This document shows positions 44,814 to 53,591 of a stretch of DNA of 64,000 nucleotides, piece by piece. Origin of the DNA: Aquimarina sp040786285 (GTDB lineage: Bacteria; Bacteroidota; Bacteroidia; Flavobacteriales; Flavobacteriaceae); the NCBI RefSeq assembly GCF_040786285.1, contig NZ_JBFMKQ010000005.1, forward strand, positions 62,001-126,000, in the 5' to 3' direction. Both the position numbers and the translations under genes were made by a program. Within the stretch, counting starts at the first letter, position 1. Every line of letters starts with the position of its first letter. Under the pieces are notes generated by a model that made no database searches, was not told the DNA's origin, and was given only the letters and a program-made list of their open reading frames with translations.

Positions 44814-45000
44814 AACGTTAAATATATGGCAAGTTGGGAAGAAAACAAGTGATTATTTTCGGTTTAGTCACAAGCCAAATTTTTTGCATTTTGTGTTAAT
44901 TTTCTCTTTTAAGACCAAATCAAAAGATTTGGTGACTATTGTAAATAGACAACAACTTTTGGATTAAGCACTAATCGCCCAATTTGCTATATATAGTGTT
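44814..45000 (-). repeat. attC-like site, family I
   Basis: CTAACGTTAAATATATGGCAAG...TTGCTATATATAGTGTTAGC; 187 bp. Internal GACCAAATCAAAAGATTTGG hairpin. The right arm is also coding: it encodes the C-terminus of the DJ-1-like protein. Confidence 0.84.
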
Positions 45001-45582
45001 AGCTACAGTAATTATTTCATTTTTTTTGGGGTGATAGTCCATTCCTATTCGTATTTCTTCGGTTTTTTCTTTTCCGATAAGTTTCTCAGATAGGTATAAG
45101 CCTAAATCCAATGAAGATGCAACTGCTCCAGCTGTAATGGTATTATTGTCATCAACAATTCTTGTTTGAACAACTTTTTCGCAATATTTTTCCAATGATT
45201 TATATTCATTAAAGTTAGTCGTTGCAGTTTTGTTTTTTAAAAATCCAGCTGAACCAATTAATAAGCTACCTGTGCAAATTGAAACTATATAATCAACATT
45301 TTTTCCAGTTCTCAACCATTCAATGAATTCTGTATTGTGTTGAAGCTCTCTTGTTCCATATCCACCAGGCACAACTATCATATCATAATCCGATAAATCA
45401 GGTTTAATTTTATCGACAATAATTTCTAGTCCAAAACTATCCTTTATCGATTTTTTAGTCGCACACAAATCCCAATTTAGATTTTCCATAAACCCTTTGG
45501 TTTTTATATTCTTTATAGGGTCATAAAATCCAATAAAATCTAAAAGAGTTATTTCGTCAAATAGTATATATGCTATCTTCAT
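44971..45582 (-). CDS. DJ-1/PfpI-family protein
   Basis: A 203-aa protein with the class I glutamine amidotransferase-like fold. IVSICTGSLLIGSAGFLKNK carries the nucleophile Cys103 in the elbow; VPGGYGTRE is the supporting segment. Such proteins are often stress-response glyoxalases or chaperones. The last 9 codons (TIYSKLGD and stop) lie inside the right arm of the cassette site. Confidence 0.85.
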   Translation of the reverse strand: MKIAYILFDEITLLDFIGFYDPIKNIKTKGFMENLNWDLCATKKSIKDSFGLEIIVDKIKPDLSDYDMIVVPGGYGTRELQHNTEFIEWLRTGKNVDYIVSICTGSLLIGSAGFLKNKTATTNFNEYKSLEKYCEKVVQTRIVDDNNTITAGAVASSLDLGLYLSEKLIGKEKTEEIRIGMDYHPKKNEIITVANTIYSKLGD

Positions 45583-45599
45583 TTGTTTTTATTGTAGCT

Positions 45600-45761
45600 A
45601 ACGTCAAATATATGAATCGGAGCAAGGCAAGTATACCTGAACCTATTGATCTATTTGCGCATTTTTATTTCTTATTCAATTTATAAAAATTTAGCGCCAT
45701 TGCAAAAAGGGAAGGACCTTTTGATTTAGTACTAAATTGCTCTGATTTCATATATAATGTT
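45600..45761 (-). repeat. attC-like site, family B
   Basis: CTAACGTCAAATATATGAATCG...TTTCATATATAATGTTGTATGC; 162 bp. attC of the DUF2199-like cassette. Confidence 0.87.
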
Positions 45762-45775
45762 GTATGCAGGCTTTT

Positions 45776-46324
45776 TTATTCGTTTTTATGTTTATCCTTA
45801 AGAACAAATTGAACTATTTTTTTAGCTTTCTCCAATGTAATTCCGTTTTCTTGGTCAAAAGTCAGTTGATGATTTTCTTCTCCAATTTCGATTTCAACTA
45901 TGGAATCTACATTCTGTTCAATAGCTCTTGATTTTATATTAAGAGTGTTTTTATATGTTGGAATTTGGTTTTGTAACCATCCAAAATATGGTTCATTTTC
46001 TATTCTTTGAGGATTATTCCAGTCATCCATTCTTTTTTCAAAATTTTCACGACTTATTGACGCCCAAATATCAAAGTAAAGATCTTCTGGGTAATCTAAT
46101 ATTGGAATAGTTAATCTACCTCTGTGAAAAAAATGCTCTTCGTCTACAACACAAAGACTTTTTTCAATTTCAATTCTAGATTTTCTTTCATCAGGAGGGA
46201 TTGAGTAATAATAGTCAGGAAATTCGGATCCAAAACATAATGGCATATCATCATATTCAGTTCCACAACATTCGCATTTAAAAACTTCTTTACCCTTTCT
46301 ATTAAAAATTTTACTCAGTTTCAT
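45776..46324 (-). CDS. DUF2199-family protein
   Basis: A 182-aa protein. FKCECCGTEYDDMPLCFG at the start, then YYYSIPPDERKSRIE, FFHRGRLTIPIL and FDIWASISRENFEKRMDDW match the DUF2199 pattern. Four cysteines may bind a metal. Function unknown. ATG 46324 is preferred over the TTG two codons upstream. Confidence 0.78.
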   Translation of the reverse strand: MKLSKIFNRKGKEVFKCECCGTEYDDMPLCFGSEFPDYYYSIPPDERKSRIEIEKSLCVVDEEHFFHRGRLTIPILDYPEDLYFDIWASISRENFEKRMDDWNNPQRIENEPYFGWLQNQIPTYKNTLNIKSRAIEQNVDSIVEIEIGEENHQLTFDQENGITLEKAKKIVQFVLKDKHKNE

Positions 46325-46348
46325 ATTCAAATTTCACGGCTTGCATAC

Positions 46349-46471
46349 AACGTTTTGTGTATGATTAGTTGCGAGAAAGCACGTGAGTACTTTCCGTCAT
46401 TGCTAAAGATAATTAATGCAAGTGAATTTCCGATAGTGAAATTCCGCTGCAATTAATTCATACACCTTGTT
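46349..46471 (-). repeat. attC-like site, family C
   Basis: ACAACGTTTTGTGTATGATTAG...AATTCATACACCTTGTTGTGC; 123 bp. attC of the 46482-47003 cassette. Confidence 0.85.
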
Positions 46472-46481
46472 GTGCAACGTT

Positions 46482-47003
46482 TTATATCCGCTTTGTAATC
46501 CAATCCGATGTTTTTTCAATTCGGAATATTAAAATCAAAGCTATCATTGTTCTTACAATATATTTAGCTACGCTAAAGTCAGAAATATCTGCGTTTTCAT
46601 TTCCATTCAGTTGAGAAGTCAATTGAATACAATATTCTATAAACTCAGGAATCAGATAAATTGAAGTAGCTAGCCAAACAATTCCAACTGTCATTAAAAT
46701 TACTTTCGATAATGATTTAGGGTTTAATTCCGTAACTATTTCTTTATCTGTTTTAATTAGTTTTTTAGAAATCCAATCCGCTTTCAAAAACAGAAATAAA
46801 GAAACAACAATATTAGCTAAAGTCAGAAATGTTCCAGTGAAATAGAATTTATCAATTGGTTTTTCCAATAATTCTGCAAACTGGGCCATTGCCGCCGTTC
46901 CGTAAATTGAAAGGAAATATGAACCAAAATGGTCGAATATTTTAATGAATAAAAATATTCCAGCTATTCTCAAAGTTAGAGCCGTTAAAATTCGATTTGT
47001 CAT
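46482..47003 (-). CDS. Four-pass membrane protein
   Basis: A 173-aa protein with hydrophobic segments at about 10-30, 55-75, 100-122 and 148-163. Not recognised. Cassette ends GTTGTGCAAC / GTTGCACAAC. Confidence 0.56.
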   Translation of the reverse strand: MTNRILTALTLRIAGIFLFIKIFDHFGSYFLSIYGTAAMAQFAELLEKPIDKFYFTGTFLTLANIVVSLFLFLKADWISKKLIKTDKEIVTELNPKSLSKVILMTVGIVWLATSIYLIPEFIEYCIQLTSQLNGNENADISDFSVAKYIVRTMIALILIFRIEKTSDWITKRI

Positions 47004-47032
47004 TAATTATCAGTTTTTTGGGTATGTTGCAC

Positions 47033-47158
47033 AACGTCTCGGCTATGGTTTGTTGCGGAAAGGCACGCGAGTCCGATTCCGGTTAAAGAGCCTAAGATAA
47101 CAAATGCGCGTGAAATTCCGTTAAGGAATTTCGCCGCAATAAACTCATAGGCATTGTT
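47033..47158 (-). repeat. attC-like site, family F (copy 2)
   Basis: No difference seen from 37398-37523 by reading. attC of the second copy of the TonB-plug cassette. Confidence 0.88.
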
Positions 47159-47660
47159 ACAGCACGTTTTTCACTTTTCGTTTAAATTTTCTGCTGTCAG
47201 AATACATTATAACAACTCCGCAACGGCCATTAGTTCCATATAATGCTGAAGCATTAGTTCCTTTTAATACAGTTACCTTGTCAACGTTCTTATCAGTTAC
47301 CAATTCAAGTATTCTATTTGTTTTGGGATATTCTGTTGGGTCAAGCAAATAAGCGTTTTTCTTTAAGCCTAGAACAAAAACAATTTTACATTCACAATTC
47401 GCCTTTTCCATTGCGTCTTGTATCGTTTCTTGATTTTTAATTACAATTCGACAATAACTTTTTTGTCGTTTGTAAATAGTGTCTGCAAATATTTTCTTTT
47501 TTATTTGAGCTATTTGGTCAGATTTTGAACTCAATTTTTCAAAACTCGCAATCCATTCGGTGTTTTGCTTTTCAGTCAGAATTAAATCAGTTGTGGTTTC
47601 TTGAGAGAACACATTTTTACCAAATAGCAGAGTTATGGTTAGAATTAAAAGATGTTTCAT
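47157..47660 (-). CDS. Secreted TonB-dependent receptor plug-like fragment (copy 2)
   Basis: Identical at the protein level to the 37522 gene; see that entry. The surrounding cassette is identical too, from 47033 to 47774, so the duplication is recent. Confidence 0.75.
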   Translation of the reverse strand: MKHLLILTITLLFGKNVFSQETTTDLILTEKQNTEWIASFEKLSSKSDQIAQIKKKIFADTIYKRQKSYCRIVIKNQETIQDAMEKANCECKIVFVLGLKKNAYLLDPTEYPKTNRILELVTDKNVDKVTVLKGTNASALYGTNGRCGVVIMYSDSRKFKRKVKNVL

Positions 47661-47766
47661 ATTCCAATTATTTCTGTCAAATCTAAAGTCAGTTTCTTGA
47701 TTTGAAAATCAGAAATGAGTAAAATGGTCTTTTGGTTTAGCGAAATGTTTTTCTCAAATGTGCTGT

Positions 47767-47950
47767 AACGTTTAGTATATGGCAAGTAGGGCAGTAGAAA
47801 GTAATAAACTTTCAAGTTTGCACTGAGCCAAAACGTTGTATTTTGTTTAACTTATTCATTTTAAAAGCCAAATCAACGATTTGGCGGTGTTGGTAAATAG
47901 CTCTGAACTTTCTAAAACCACCAAACGCCCTATTTGCTATATACAGTGTT
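47767..47950 (-). repeat. attC-like site, family I
   Basis: GTAACGTTTAGTATATGGCAAG...TTGCTATATACAGTGTTAGTGG; 184 bp. Internal AAAGCCAAATCAACGATTTG hairpin. attC of the DUF2071 cassette. Confidence 0.84.
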
Positions 47951-48668
47951 AGTGGCTTTTTTTAATTTTCTTTAAACCAATCCATTCATGTTCAATATCC
48001 CTCATCAACAAAGCATTATCAAGCCTAACCGATCCTTTGGGGAAAATATTTTCATTTTCAAAAAAACTAGATTGGACATTCTTTACATCTAAAAGAGACA
48101 CTTTCCAGTTGTACGCTTTGAGTTCTAGCCCCTCAAAATCATTTTTATCAGGGGAATAACCAACTGAGCCATTTTCAAAAAAATCAGAAACACAGTCTAA
48201 ACTTTCAAAAACACTTTCGTTGTTCCAATTATTAGTCTCTTTAGCCTCAATTGACAGTGAGGTTTCATCGTCACTTACAAACGCAACTTTATAGTTTCCA
48301 TCTGATTCATTAACAGAAAACTCAGCTAGATGGTGAACTCCAGGGAAAATAGTTTCTCCAACTAATGAGTTTAATTTCGAGGATGTATCTCTTCTTGGAA
48401 TATAAACACCCTCTTTTAGTTCACCATTTTCAATCCATTCTACTGCAATTCTATGAGCTCCGTTTTCAGATGATATTCCGATTTGTTTTGGAAGTCTTTT
48501 AGGTCTTATTTCTTTTAACCTTATTAAGCAAATACCTGCAATTCCTTTACCGTTAACTAATTTAGGTTTAAATGGCTCAGGTAAATAGTTTTCCAAGACT
48601 TCCTTGTCAACTTGATAATTGATTAGAATTCTTCTGTCTATTATTCCTGTAATCTTAGGTATTTTCAT
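47949..48668 (-). CDS. DUF2071-family (acetoacetate decarboxylase-like fold) protein
   Basis: A 239-aa protein. RRILINYQVDKEVLENYLPE, GIAGICLIRLKEIRPKRLP and the central HRIAVEW block match DUF2071, related to the acetoacetate-decarboxylase fold. Function unknown. The stop codon TAA overlaps the GTTA of the site. Confidence 0.78.
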   Translation of the reverse strand: MKIPKITGIIDRRILINYQVDKEVLENYLPEPFKPKLVNGKGIAGICLIRLKEIRPKRLPKQIGISSENGAHRIAVEWIENGELKEGVYIPRRDTSSKLNSLVGETIFPGVHHLAEFSVNESDGNYKVAFVSDDETSLSIEAKETNNWNNESVFESLDCVSDFFENGSVGYSPDKNDFEGLELKAYNWKVSLLDVKNVQSSFFENENIFPKGSVRLDNALLMRDIEHEWIGLKKIKKSH

Positions 48669-48686
48669 TTTGCTTTAATTGCCACT

Positions 48687-48808
48687 AACGTTTAATGTAT
48701 AATTTGTAGCGGGATGATCTAAAACCAACGTTCCGCATAGCCCAAAGGTAACAAACACGCGTGAAATTCCGTTAGGAATTTCCACCGCTATTAATTATAC
48801 ATCATGTT
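48687..48808 (-). repeat. attC-like site, family E
   Basis: CTAACGTTTAATGTATAATTTG...TTAATTATACATCATGTTATGC; 122 bp. attC of ORF-less cassette 2. Confidence 0.86.
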
Positions 48809-49100
48809 ATGCACTGGCTTTTTTCTTCAGCCGTTACTTTGCAAAGTTGCTCAAGCAAAGCGATGATTGCTTGCGAACTATTTGCGTTGTATTTTTTCAA
48901 ATTCCCGCGATCGCTTTGCGACTTTGGGTTTAACGATTACCATCACAAAATAGCGATGACCTTTATTCCGTCAGATGCTGATAGGGGAGAACCTTTGTTT
49001 TGGCTAAATCCTTTGTAACAACACCAGGTCATTGACCATTATCCCGTCCGATTATCATTCAGATAACGTCCTGCTTTTCAGATTTCACTTGCTTGTGCAT
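48809..49100 (-). ncRNA. ORF-less cassette 2 (putative structured RNA)
   Basis: About 295 bp between GTTATGCACTGGC and GCTTGTGCATAAC. Shares AAGCAAAGCGATGATTGCTT, CCCGCGATCGCTTTGCGAC, ATAGCGATGACCTTTATTCC and TGCTGATAGGGGAGAACCTT with the other copies. A 69-codon + strand frame exists here, but it is interrupted in other copies, so it is not taken as coding. Confidence 0.6.
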
Positions 49101-49146
49101 AACGTTCAAATGTAAAAAGTCGTTTTAATGCTTTTTACATAGTGTT
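49101..49146 (-). repeat. Minimal attC-like site, family H
   Basis: ATAACGTTCAAATGTAAAAAG...GCTTTTTACATAGTGTTGTAG; 46 bp. ATGTAAAAAG pairs with CTTTTTACAT. attC of the 49184-49936 cassette. Confidence 0.8.
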
Positions 49147-49183
49147 GTAGACAGTTATTTCTTCGCATATATCAATAGTAAGC

Positions 49184-49936
49184 TCAAATACTTTTGCCTT
49201 TCGCTAATTTTCTTAAATTTTTCAACTTCTCGGTCAGGTCATTAGCTTCTTCTTTCTTCTTTTCTTTTTTTAAATTTTCTCTTGATTTGGTAAGTATGCT
49301 AATGTAGTGGTCAAACACTTTCTCTTTGATTAGAGGATCATCTATTACCTTATACAATCCACTTAAAATCCATTCGAAAACTCCATAATGTTTCAAACTT
49401 TCATTTAAGAAATTAGTTAGTCCAACTACCATACTTTCATTCCATAAGTCAATTTTCATGATTGCACCAAATACATCAGTTGTCCCACTATAGATTTCCA
49501 TGAACCATTCCGAAAGCTCAAGGAAATATTTTGACTCTTTATTTTTCCCTTCTTCTTTGTAGTGTTCTGAAATAGATTTGCAGGAAGTGCTACAGCACAT
49601 ATATCCATTGCTACACCAAAAAAATCCGGACACATCAAACTCTCCATTAATTAAACCATTAACAAATAAAGAAAGCCCCATTAAATCACTCTTCGTTTTT
49701 TCATTGTTGAGTAATTCTGAATGATTAGGTAATTCTGCTGTAATCTCATTATACTTCCCAAATAAATCCTCATGTTCGGCCCACAGTGGTAGCAAATTGA
49801 CAAACAAGGCACGTTCTATAATTTCTTGGTTTAATTCACCTCCATCTTGTACATAGGTAGATAAGTGATTGCAAGCAATTAAATAATCTTTAAAAGAGTT
49901 ACTCGCTAGTTTTTTGATTAGTTCTTCTTTATTCAT
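49184..49936 (-). CDS. Hypothetical protein with Cys-rich centre
   Basis: A 250-aa soluble, mainly helical protein. The centre has FWCSNGYMCCSTSCKS, a metal-binding-like Cys cluster. The C-terminus is a charged helix ending LRKLAKGKSI. Not recognised. Confidence 0.58.
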   Translation of the reverse strand: MNKEELIKKLASNSFKDYLIACNHLSTYVQDGGELNQEIIERALFVNLLPLWAEHEDLFGKYNEITAELPNHSELLNNEKTKSDLMGLSLFVNGLINGEFDVSGFFWCSNGYMCCSTSCKSISEHYKEEGKNKESKYFLELSEWFMEIYSGTTDVFGAIMKIDLWNESMVVGLTNFLNESLKHYGVFEWILSGLYKVIDDPLIKEKVFDHYISILTKSRENLKKEKKKEEANDLTEKLKNLRKLAKGKSI

Positions 49937-49958
49937 AATCTAATTTCAAATTGGCTAC

Positions 49959-50002
49959 AACGGTTTGGCTAAACTGCGTTTTAATGCAGTTTAGGTGTTG
50001 TT
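49959..50002 (-). repeat. Minimal attC-like site, family H
   Basis: ACAACGGTTTGGCTAAACTGCG...TGCAGTTTAGGTGTTGTTGTAGC; 44 bp, the shortest site. CTAAACTGC pairs with GCAGTTTAG. attC of the 49991-50575 cassette; ends GTTGTAGCC / GGCTACAAC match perfectly. Confidence 0.8.
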
Positions 50003-50575
50003 GTAGCCAGTTATTTTTATTCGTTTTATTTGATTTTCGTGATTTATTTCAGTCTTTTCGATTCCATTTTGGTCAAGATTGTTAAAAATCGTAAAGAAGT
50101 TTTCTTTATCGGATTCCGACTCCTTTTCCAATATGAATTCTATTCCAGTCAGCATATCACCTGTCTCGTGTTTTTTTCCGCTTTCTACAAATTCACTCAC
50201 AAAATTATAAGTCAGAATATTTATTCCAATTATTGATTTATTCAGGTTTTTGGTAAACTCAGGTTTCCCGTTTTCTTTCCAGATTAAGGGCATTTCATTT
50301 CCCATTCCGTACCAATCTAGTTTCTCGTTTAATTCAAACGAGTTTATAGTCATACTGAATTCATCTAGTTGATATGCCGTAAATTCAAATCTATTTCCAC
50401 CTATTTCAAGAATCACTGGTCCATCAGTTTGCCATTCATTTTCATTTGTCTCCCACATTACCCAAAAGCGGTCAATTTTTTTTCCGATGAGTTCCGATAG
50501 AGTTTTATCAAACTCATCCTTAAAACTCTGAGCTTTAGTATGAAATTTTGGTTTATATGTCGGAATTCCAAGCAT
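49991..50575 (-). CDS. Hypothetical protein, unknown function
   Basis: A 194-aa soluble protein, not recognised. Conserved-looking FWVMWETNENEWQTDGPVIL and IGGNRFEFTAYQLDEFSM. C-terminus strongly charged; its last codons overlap the site's right arm. Confidence 0.58.
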   Translation of the reverse strand: MLGIPTYKPKFHTKAQSFKDEFDKTLSELIGKKIDRFWVMWETNENEWQTDGPVILEIGGNRFEFTAYQLDEFSMTINSFELNEKLDWYGMGNEMPLIWKENGKPEFTKNLNKSIIGINILTYNFVSEFVESGKKHETGDMLTGIEFILEKESESDKENFFTIFNNLDQNGIEKTEINHENQIKRIKITGYNNT

Positions 50576-50594
50576 TCTGTTCTAATTGGCTACA

Positions 50595-50753
50595 ACGTTA
50601 TAAGTATGTGTCTTAGCAGAGCAAAATGTTACCAAACCATCGACAAATCCGCACTGATTTTATAACTTTTTTTTTCTAAAATCTCTGTGCCATAGCAAAT
50701 ATACAAGAACCTTTGGGTTATCACTTAACTGCTATGACATCATACTTGGTGTT
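50595..50753 (-). repeat. attC-like site, family A'
   Basis: ACAACGTTATAAGTATGTGTC...GACATCATACTTGGTGTTAGC; 159 bp. Internal ATCTCTGTGCC block shared with 58240. attC of the 50773-51273 cassette. Confidence 0.83.
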
Positions 50754-50772
50754 AGCGATAGTTTTTGTTTTT

Positions 50773-51273
50773 TTAAAATGATTTGTTATGTTTTTTACAG
50801 TGCCACATTGGATCATATTCTGATATTCCACAACCTGCAAGAATTATTTCACCTTTTGTTGCTTTCATTAGTGATTTTATATCACTCACTAAACCATAAA
50901 CTATTGGTATAACTTCATCAGATTTTTTATCTACTGGACATATTCTTGAAGTGTTTTTTCTTCTATTCAGTTCTAATTTTAGTTGGGTAATTGAATCATT
51001 TTTTACAGAAACACTTTTTGTAAAATCATTAAGATATCCAATTTTCTGAGCAACCACATTATATGTTTCTGGTTTTAAACTATCGATTTTAAAATGTCCA
51101 CTCCAATCTGTAAAGGTCTCGATTTGAACTTTTGTTCCAATAACCAGAATTTTTACTTCAGGTACATTTATCGAATCTGTTAAGTACATCACATTACCTT
51201 GGATTGAACCAGTTTGAGCAAAAGATTTTAAAGAATATATAAGAATCAATATTGTAAAATATTTTTTTTTCAT
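50773..51273 (-). CDS. Secreted carboxypeptidase-regulatory-like domain protein
   Basis: A 166-aa protein with a signal peptide (YFTILILIYSLKSFAQ). TGSIQGNVMYLTDSINVPEV, FTDWSGHFKIDSLKPETYNV and KSVSVKND form a CarboxypepD_reg-like beta-sandwich. The C-terminal third with ILAGCGISEYDPMWHCKKH is a separate short Cys/His-rich part. ATG 51273 chosen; the upstream frame runs into a site. Confidence 0.68.
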   Translation of the reverse strand: MKKKYFTILILIYSLKSFAQTGSIQGNVMYLTDSINVPEVKILVIGTKVQIETFTDWSGHFKIDSLKPETYNVVAQKIGYLNDFTKSVSVKNDSITQLKLELNRRKNTSRICPVDKKSDEVIPIVYGLVSDIKSLMKATKGEIILAGCGISEYDPMWHCKKHNKSF

Positions 51274-51289
51274 TTCTTCAATTATCGCT

Positions 51290-51349
51290 AACGTCTCTTG
51301 TATGTTGCGTTTGCCTGCCGAAGGCGGCATATGCAATATACAAATTGTT
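51290..51349 (-). repeat. Short attC-like site, family G
   Basis: CTAACGTCTCTTGTATGTTGCG...GCAATATACAAATTGTTGTGC; 60 bp. A nearly continuous hairpin with loop CTGCCGAAGGCGG. attC of the 51358-52074 cassette. Confidence 0.83.
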
Positions 51350-51357
51350 GTGCTTAG

Positions 51358-52074
51358 TTATTCGTCGGATTTAACTTCATCACTTTCCCCACTTTCTTCT
51401 GAATTTTGTTCATTATAATTGAGCGCTAATAATTCTAACTTTAATTTCTCATCAATCTTGTCTTGGACTCTGGTTTTCCATAAATAAAAACCTCTGTTAG
51501 AAAGCCAAATTCCAAAGACAATGATAATACTGCACAACATCGTCAAACTTATGAGCTGATTCCGTTTCATATCTAACTTTACCGATTTTGAATTTACCTC
51601 AACACTTTTAAGCTTAATAGCTTTCTTGACAACATCCAATTCTTCTATCAGCTCTGGAATTTTGGCCTGCTTAACTTTATAGGGAAACAATTGCTTCTCA
51701 TAGTCGAATTGAAATTTGTAATACTCTCGAAGCTCCTTATCAACCGCTAATTTCACTTGCCGGTCAACTTCAATCTCGTATCGGTTTGTTGATGGGCTTG
51801 AATTAACCTCTAGTTCTTGTCCTTTATAAAAGGCATCCACCTCTTTATCAAGCTTATTAATTAACTTAACTATATCTTTTGACTTCTCCTCGGCAAATTC
51901 AACTTCTACATGAAGAAGAGCCAACTCGGCATTTATAGCGTACTGATCATCCTTAAGTTTAATATATGAAACTCCTAGGAACGAAGCAGTGATAACACAT
52001 ATGGTTAAACCAGTAATCGCATAAAACTTATACAAATTATCTGTTGGAAGACTAGGTATATTGAATAGACTCAT
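51358..52074 (-). CDS. Two-pass membrane protein with long coiled coil
   Basis: A 238-aa protein: a segment near residues 14-36, a long charged helix (about 40-170) predicted to be coiled, then a second segment (about 173-193) and an acidic tail. No family recognised. Confidence 0.62.
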   Translation of the reverse strand: MSLFNIPSLPTDNLYKFYAITGLTICVITASFLGVSYIKLKDDQYAINAELALLHVEVEFAEEKSKDIVKLINKLDKEVDAFYKGQELEVNSSPSTNRYEIEVDRQVKLAVDKELREYYKFQFDYEKQLFPYKVKQAKIPELIEELDVVKKAIKLKSVEVNSKSVKLDMKRNQLISLTMLCSIIIVFGIWLSNRGFYLWKTRVQDKIDEKLKLELLALNYNEQNSEESGESDEVKSDE

Positions 52075-52092
52075 TCTTTTCTAATTAAGCAC

Positions 52093-52255
52093 AACGCTAA
52101 ATATATGAATCGGAGCAAGGCAAGCAAGCCTGAACCAATCGATTTATCTGCGCATTTTTATTTCTTGTTTAATTTATAAAAATCCAGCGCTATCGCAAAA
52201 AGGAAATGACCTTTCGATTCACACTAAACTTTGCTCTGATTTCATATATAATGTT
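52093..52255 (-). repeat. attC-like site, family B
   Basis: ACAACGCTAAATATATGAATCG...TTTCATATATAATGTTATGAG; 163 bp. attC of the 52271-52864 cassette. Confidence 0.87.
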
Positions 52256-52270
52256 ATGAGCTTTTTTTAT

Positions 52271-52864
52271 TTATTGAATCCAATTGTCTAAGACAACTTT
52301 TTGAGTCCATTTTTTCTTTTTTAATTCGTAAAGTACAACTACACCACCTCCGCACATTGGACCACAAATTTTTTCAAAACGAACCATTGCAATATCATAA
52401 GCTTCGTTAAATAACGGTTTAGAAATAGAAGAAAAACCCTTTCTGCAGTTTTTTTTCTCCAACCAATCTAAATAAGCAAACTCATTATCTTTAAATGACT
52501 TATTAAATTCGATGTATTCTCCGCTTTTGATAATATTTTTCCCAGGCACTAATTCTTGAGTTATCTTAAATTTATTGAACAGATCAATTTGAAATTTAAG
52601 AAAATTAATGTCTTCAATTTTTAAATTTTCTTGTACATATAATTTGAATTTCTCTTCAATTAATTTTGACTTCCATACGGATTGCTCCATTATACAATTA
52701 ACGTCAAGAAAGCTTTTGTCTCCAAGTAAACTTTCTTTTTGTAATAATTGGTTTATGAATTCTACCGTTATTTTTTTGTCATGACTCTCCCTTTTCAAGT
52801 CAGATTTACAAGACAAGAAAAGAGTCAAAACAAATAGTAATATGTATAAATTATTATTTTTCAA
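52271..52864 (-). CDS. Lipoprotein, unknown function
   Basis: A 197-aa lipoprotein from a TTG start at 52864 (residues LKNNNLYILLFVLTLFLSC give a signal with lipobox). The open frame continues 48 codons upstream through the site at 52874-53037, which is not plausible coding. C-terminal KICGPMCGGGVVVLYELKK is distinctive. Not recognised. Confidence 0.62.
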   Translation of the reverse strand: MKNNNLYILLFVLTLFLSCKSDLKRESHDKKITVEFINQLLQKESLLGDKSFLDVNCIMEQSVWKSKLIEEKFKLYVQENLKIEDINFLKFQIDLFNKFKITQELVPGKNIIKSGEYIEFNKSFKDNEFAYLDWLEKKNCRKGFSSISKPLFNEAYDIAMVRFEKICGPMCGGGVVVLYELKKKKWTQKVVLDNWIQ

Positions 52865-52873
52865 ATTGCTTAT

Positions 52874-53037
52874 AACGTTTAATATATGTGTCGTAGCAGA
52901 GCAAAATGTTACCGAGCCATTGACTTTTTCTTGTGCATTGGTTGCTAACTTTACTTTCCTGCAAGCATTGCGCCTTACCAAAAATACAATAACCTTTCGA
53001 TTGATCACTTTGCTGCTATGACATCATATATCATGTT
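52874..53037 (-). repeat. attC-like site, family A
   Basis: ATAACGTTTAATATATGTG...GACATCATATATCATGTTGTATGC; 164 bp. attC of the 53048-53569 cassette. Confidence 0.85.
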
Positions 53038-53047
53038 GTATGCAGTT

Positions 53048-53569
53048 TTATCTTTCGGATCGTTTATCTTCTGGGATATTTATAATTCCACTTCCATCCA
53101 CTAACATTTTTCCATTTTCAGTTATTATTCTTAACGTTAGATTAAAAGAATTCCACTTAATTCCTTTAACTATAACATAACCAGTTTTAGGATCAAATTT
53201 CAAAAGTTTAACACCTTTATCAGGATAATCTTGAGCATCAAATATTGGGTCAAAACCAAGTCCTAACTCGGGATCTTCTTCCCACGCTTTTGTGATTGTA
53301 TTTTCCAATTCCTTTTTAAAACTTTCTGTCACAAGAGGTGAAGCTTTTGTCCATTCGATAATTCCTAAATTACTATTGTTTTCAATGTAAGAATTAATGA
53401 AGTCAACCGCGATTTGAGAATTAGTGTTTTGATTGTTTTTTTCAATCTTTTCAAGTTCCTTTTGAACAGTAGTTGTCGAATCTGATTTGGAAGAGTTGGA
53501 CCACTTTTCTTTGTTAGAATTACATCCAAATAAAGACAAAACGAAAATTATGAGAATTATATATTTCAT
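53048..53569 (-). CDS. Lipoprotein, unknown function
   Basis: A 173-aa lipoprotein (lipobox LFGC; MKYIILIIFVLSLFGC). Body EKWSNSSKSD... is soluble, with VKLLKFDPKTGYVIVKGIKW. ATG 53569 opens the signal peptide; an earlier in-frame ATG at 53593 lies in the next site. Not recognised. Confidence 0.62.
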   Translation of the reverse strand: MKYIILIIFVLSLFGCNSNKEKWSNSSKSDSTTTVQKELEKIEKNNQNTNSQIAVDFINSYIENNSNLGIIEWTKASPLVTESFKKELENTITKAWEEDPELGLGFDPIFDAQDYPDKGVKLLKFDPKTGYVIVKGIKWNSFNLTLRIITENGKMLVDGSGIINIPEDKRSER

Positions 53570-53591
53570 ATTATTCAAAGTAATTGCATAC

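Noticed and set aside
48809..49018. 69-codon + strand ORF inside the ORF-less cassette at 48.8 kb
   Set aside because: It resembles the 65-codon frame at 58980, but the matching frame stops within 7 codons at 55.7 kb and about 28 codons at 35.3 kb, and it runs against the array orientation. A small, decaying gene cannot be excluded.
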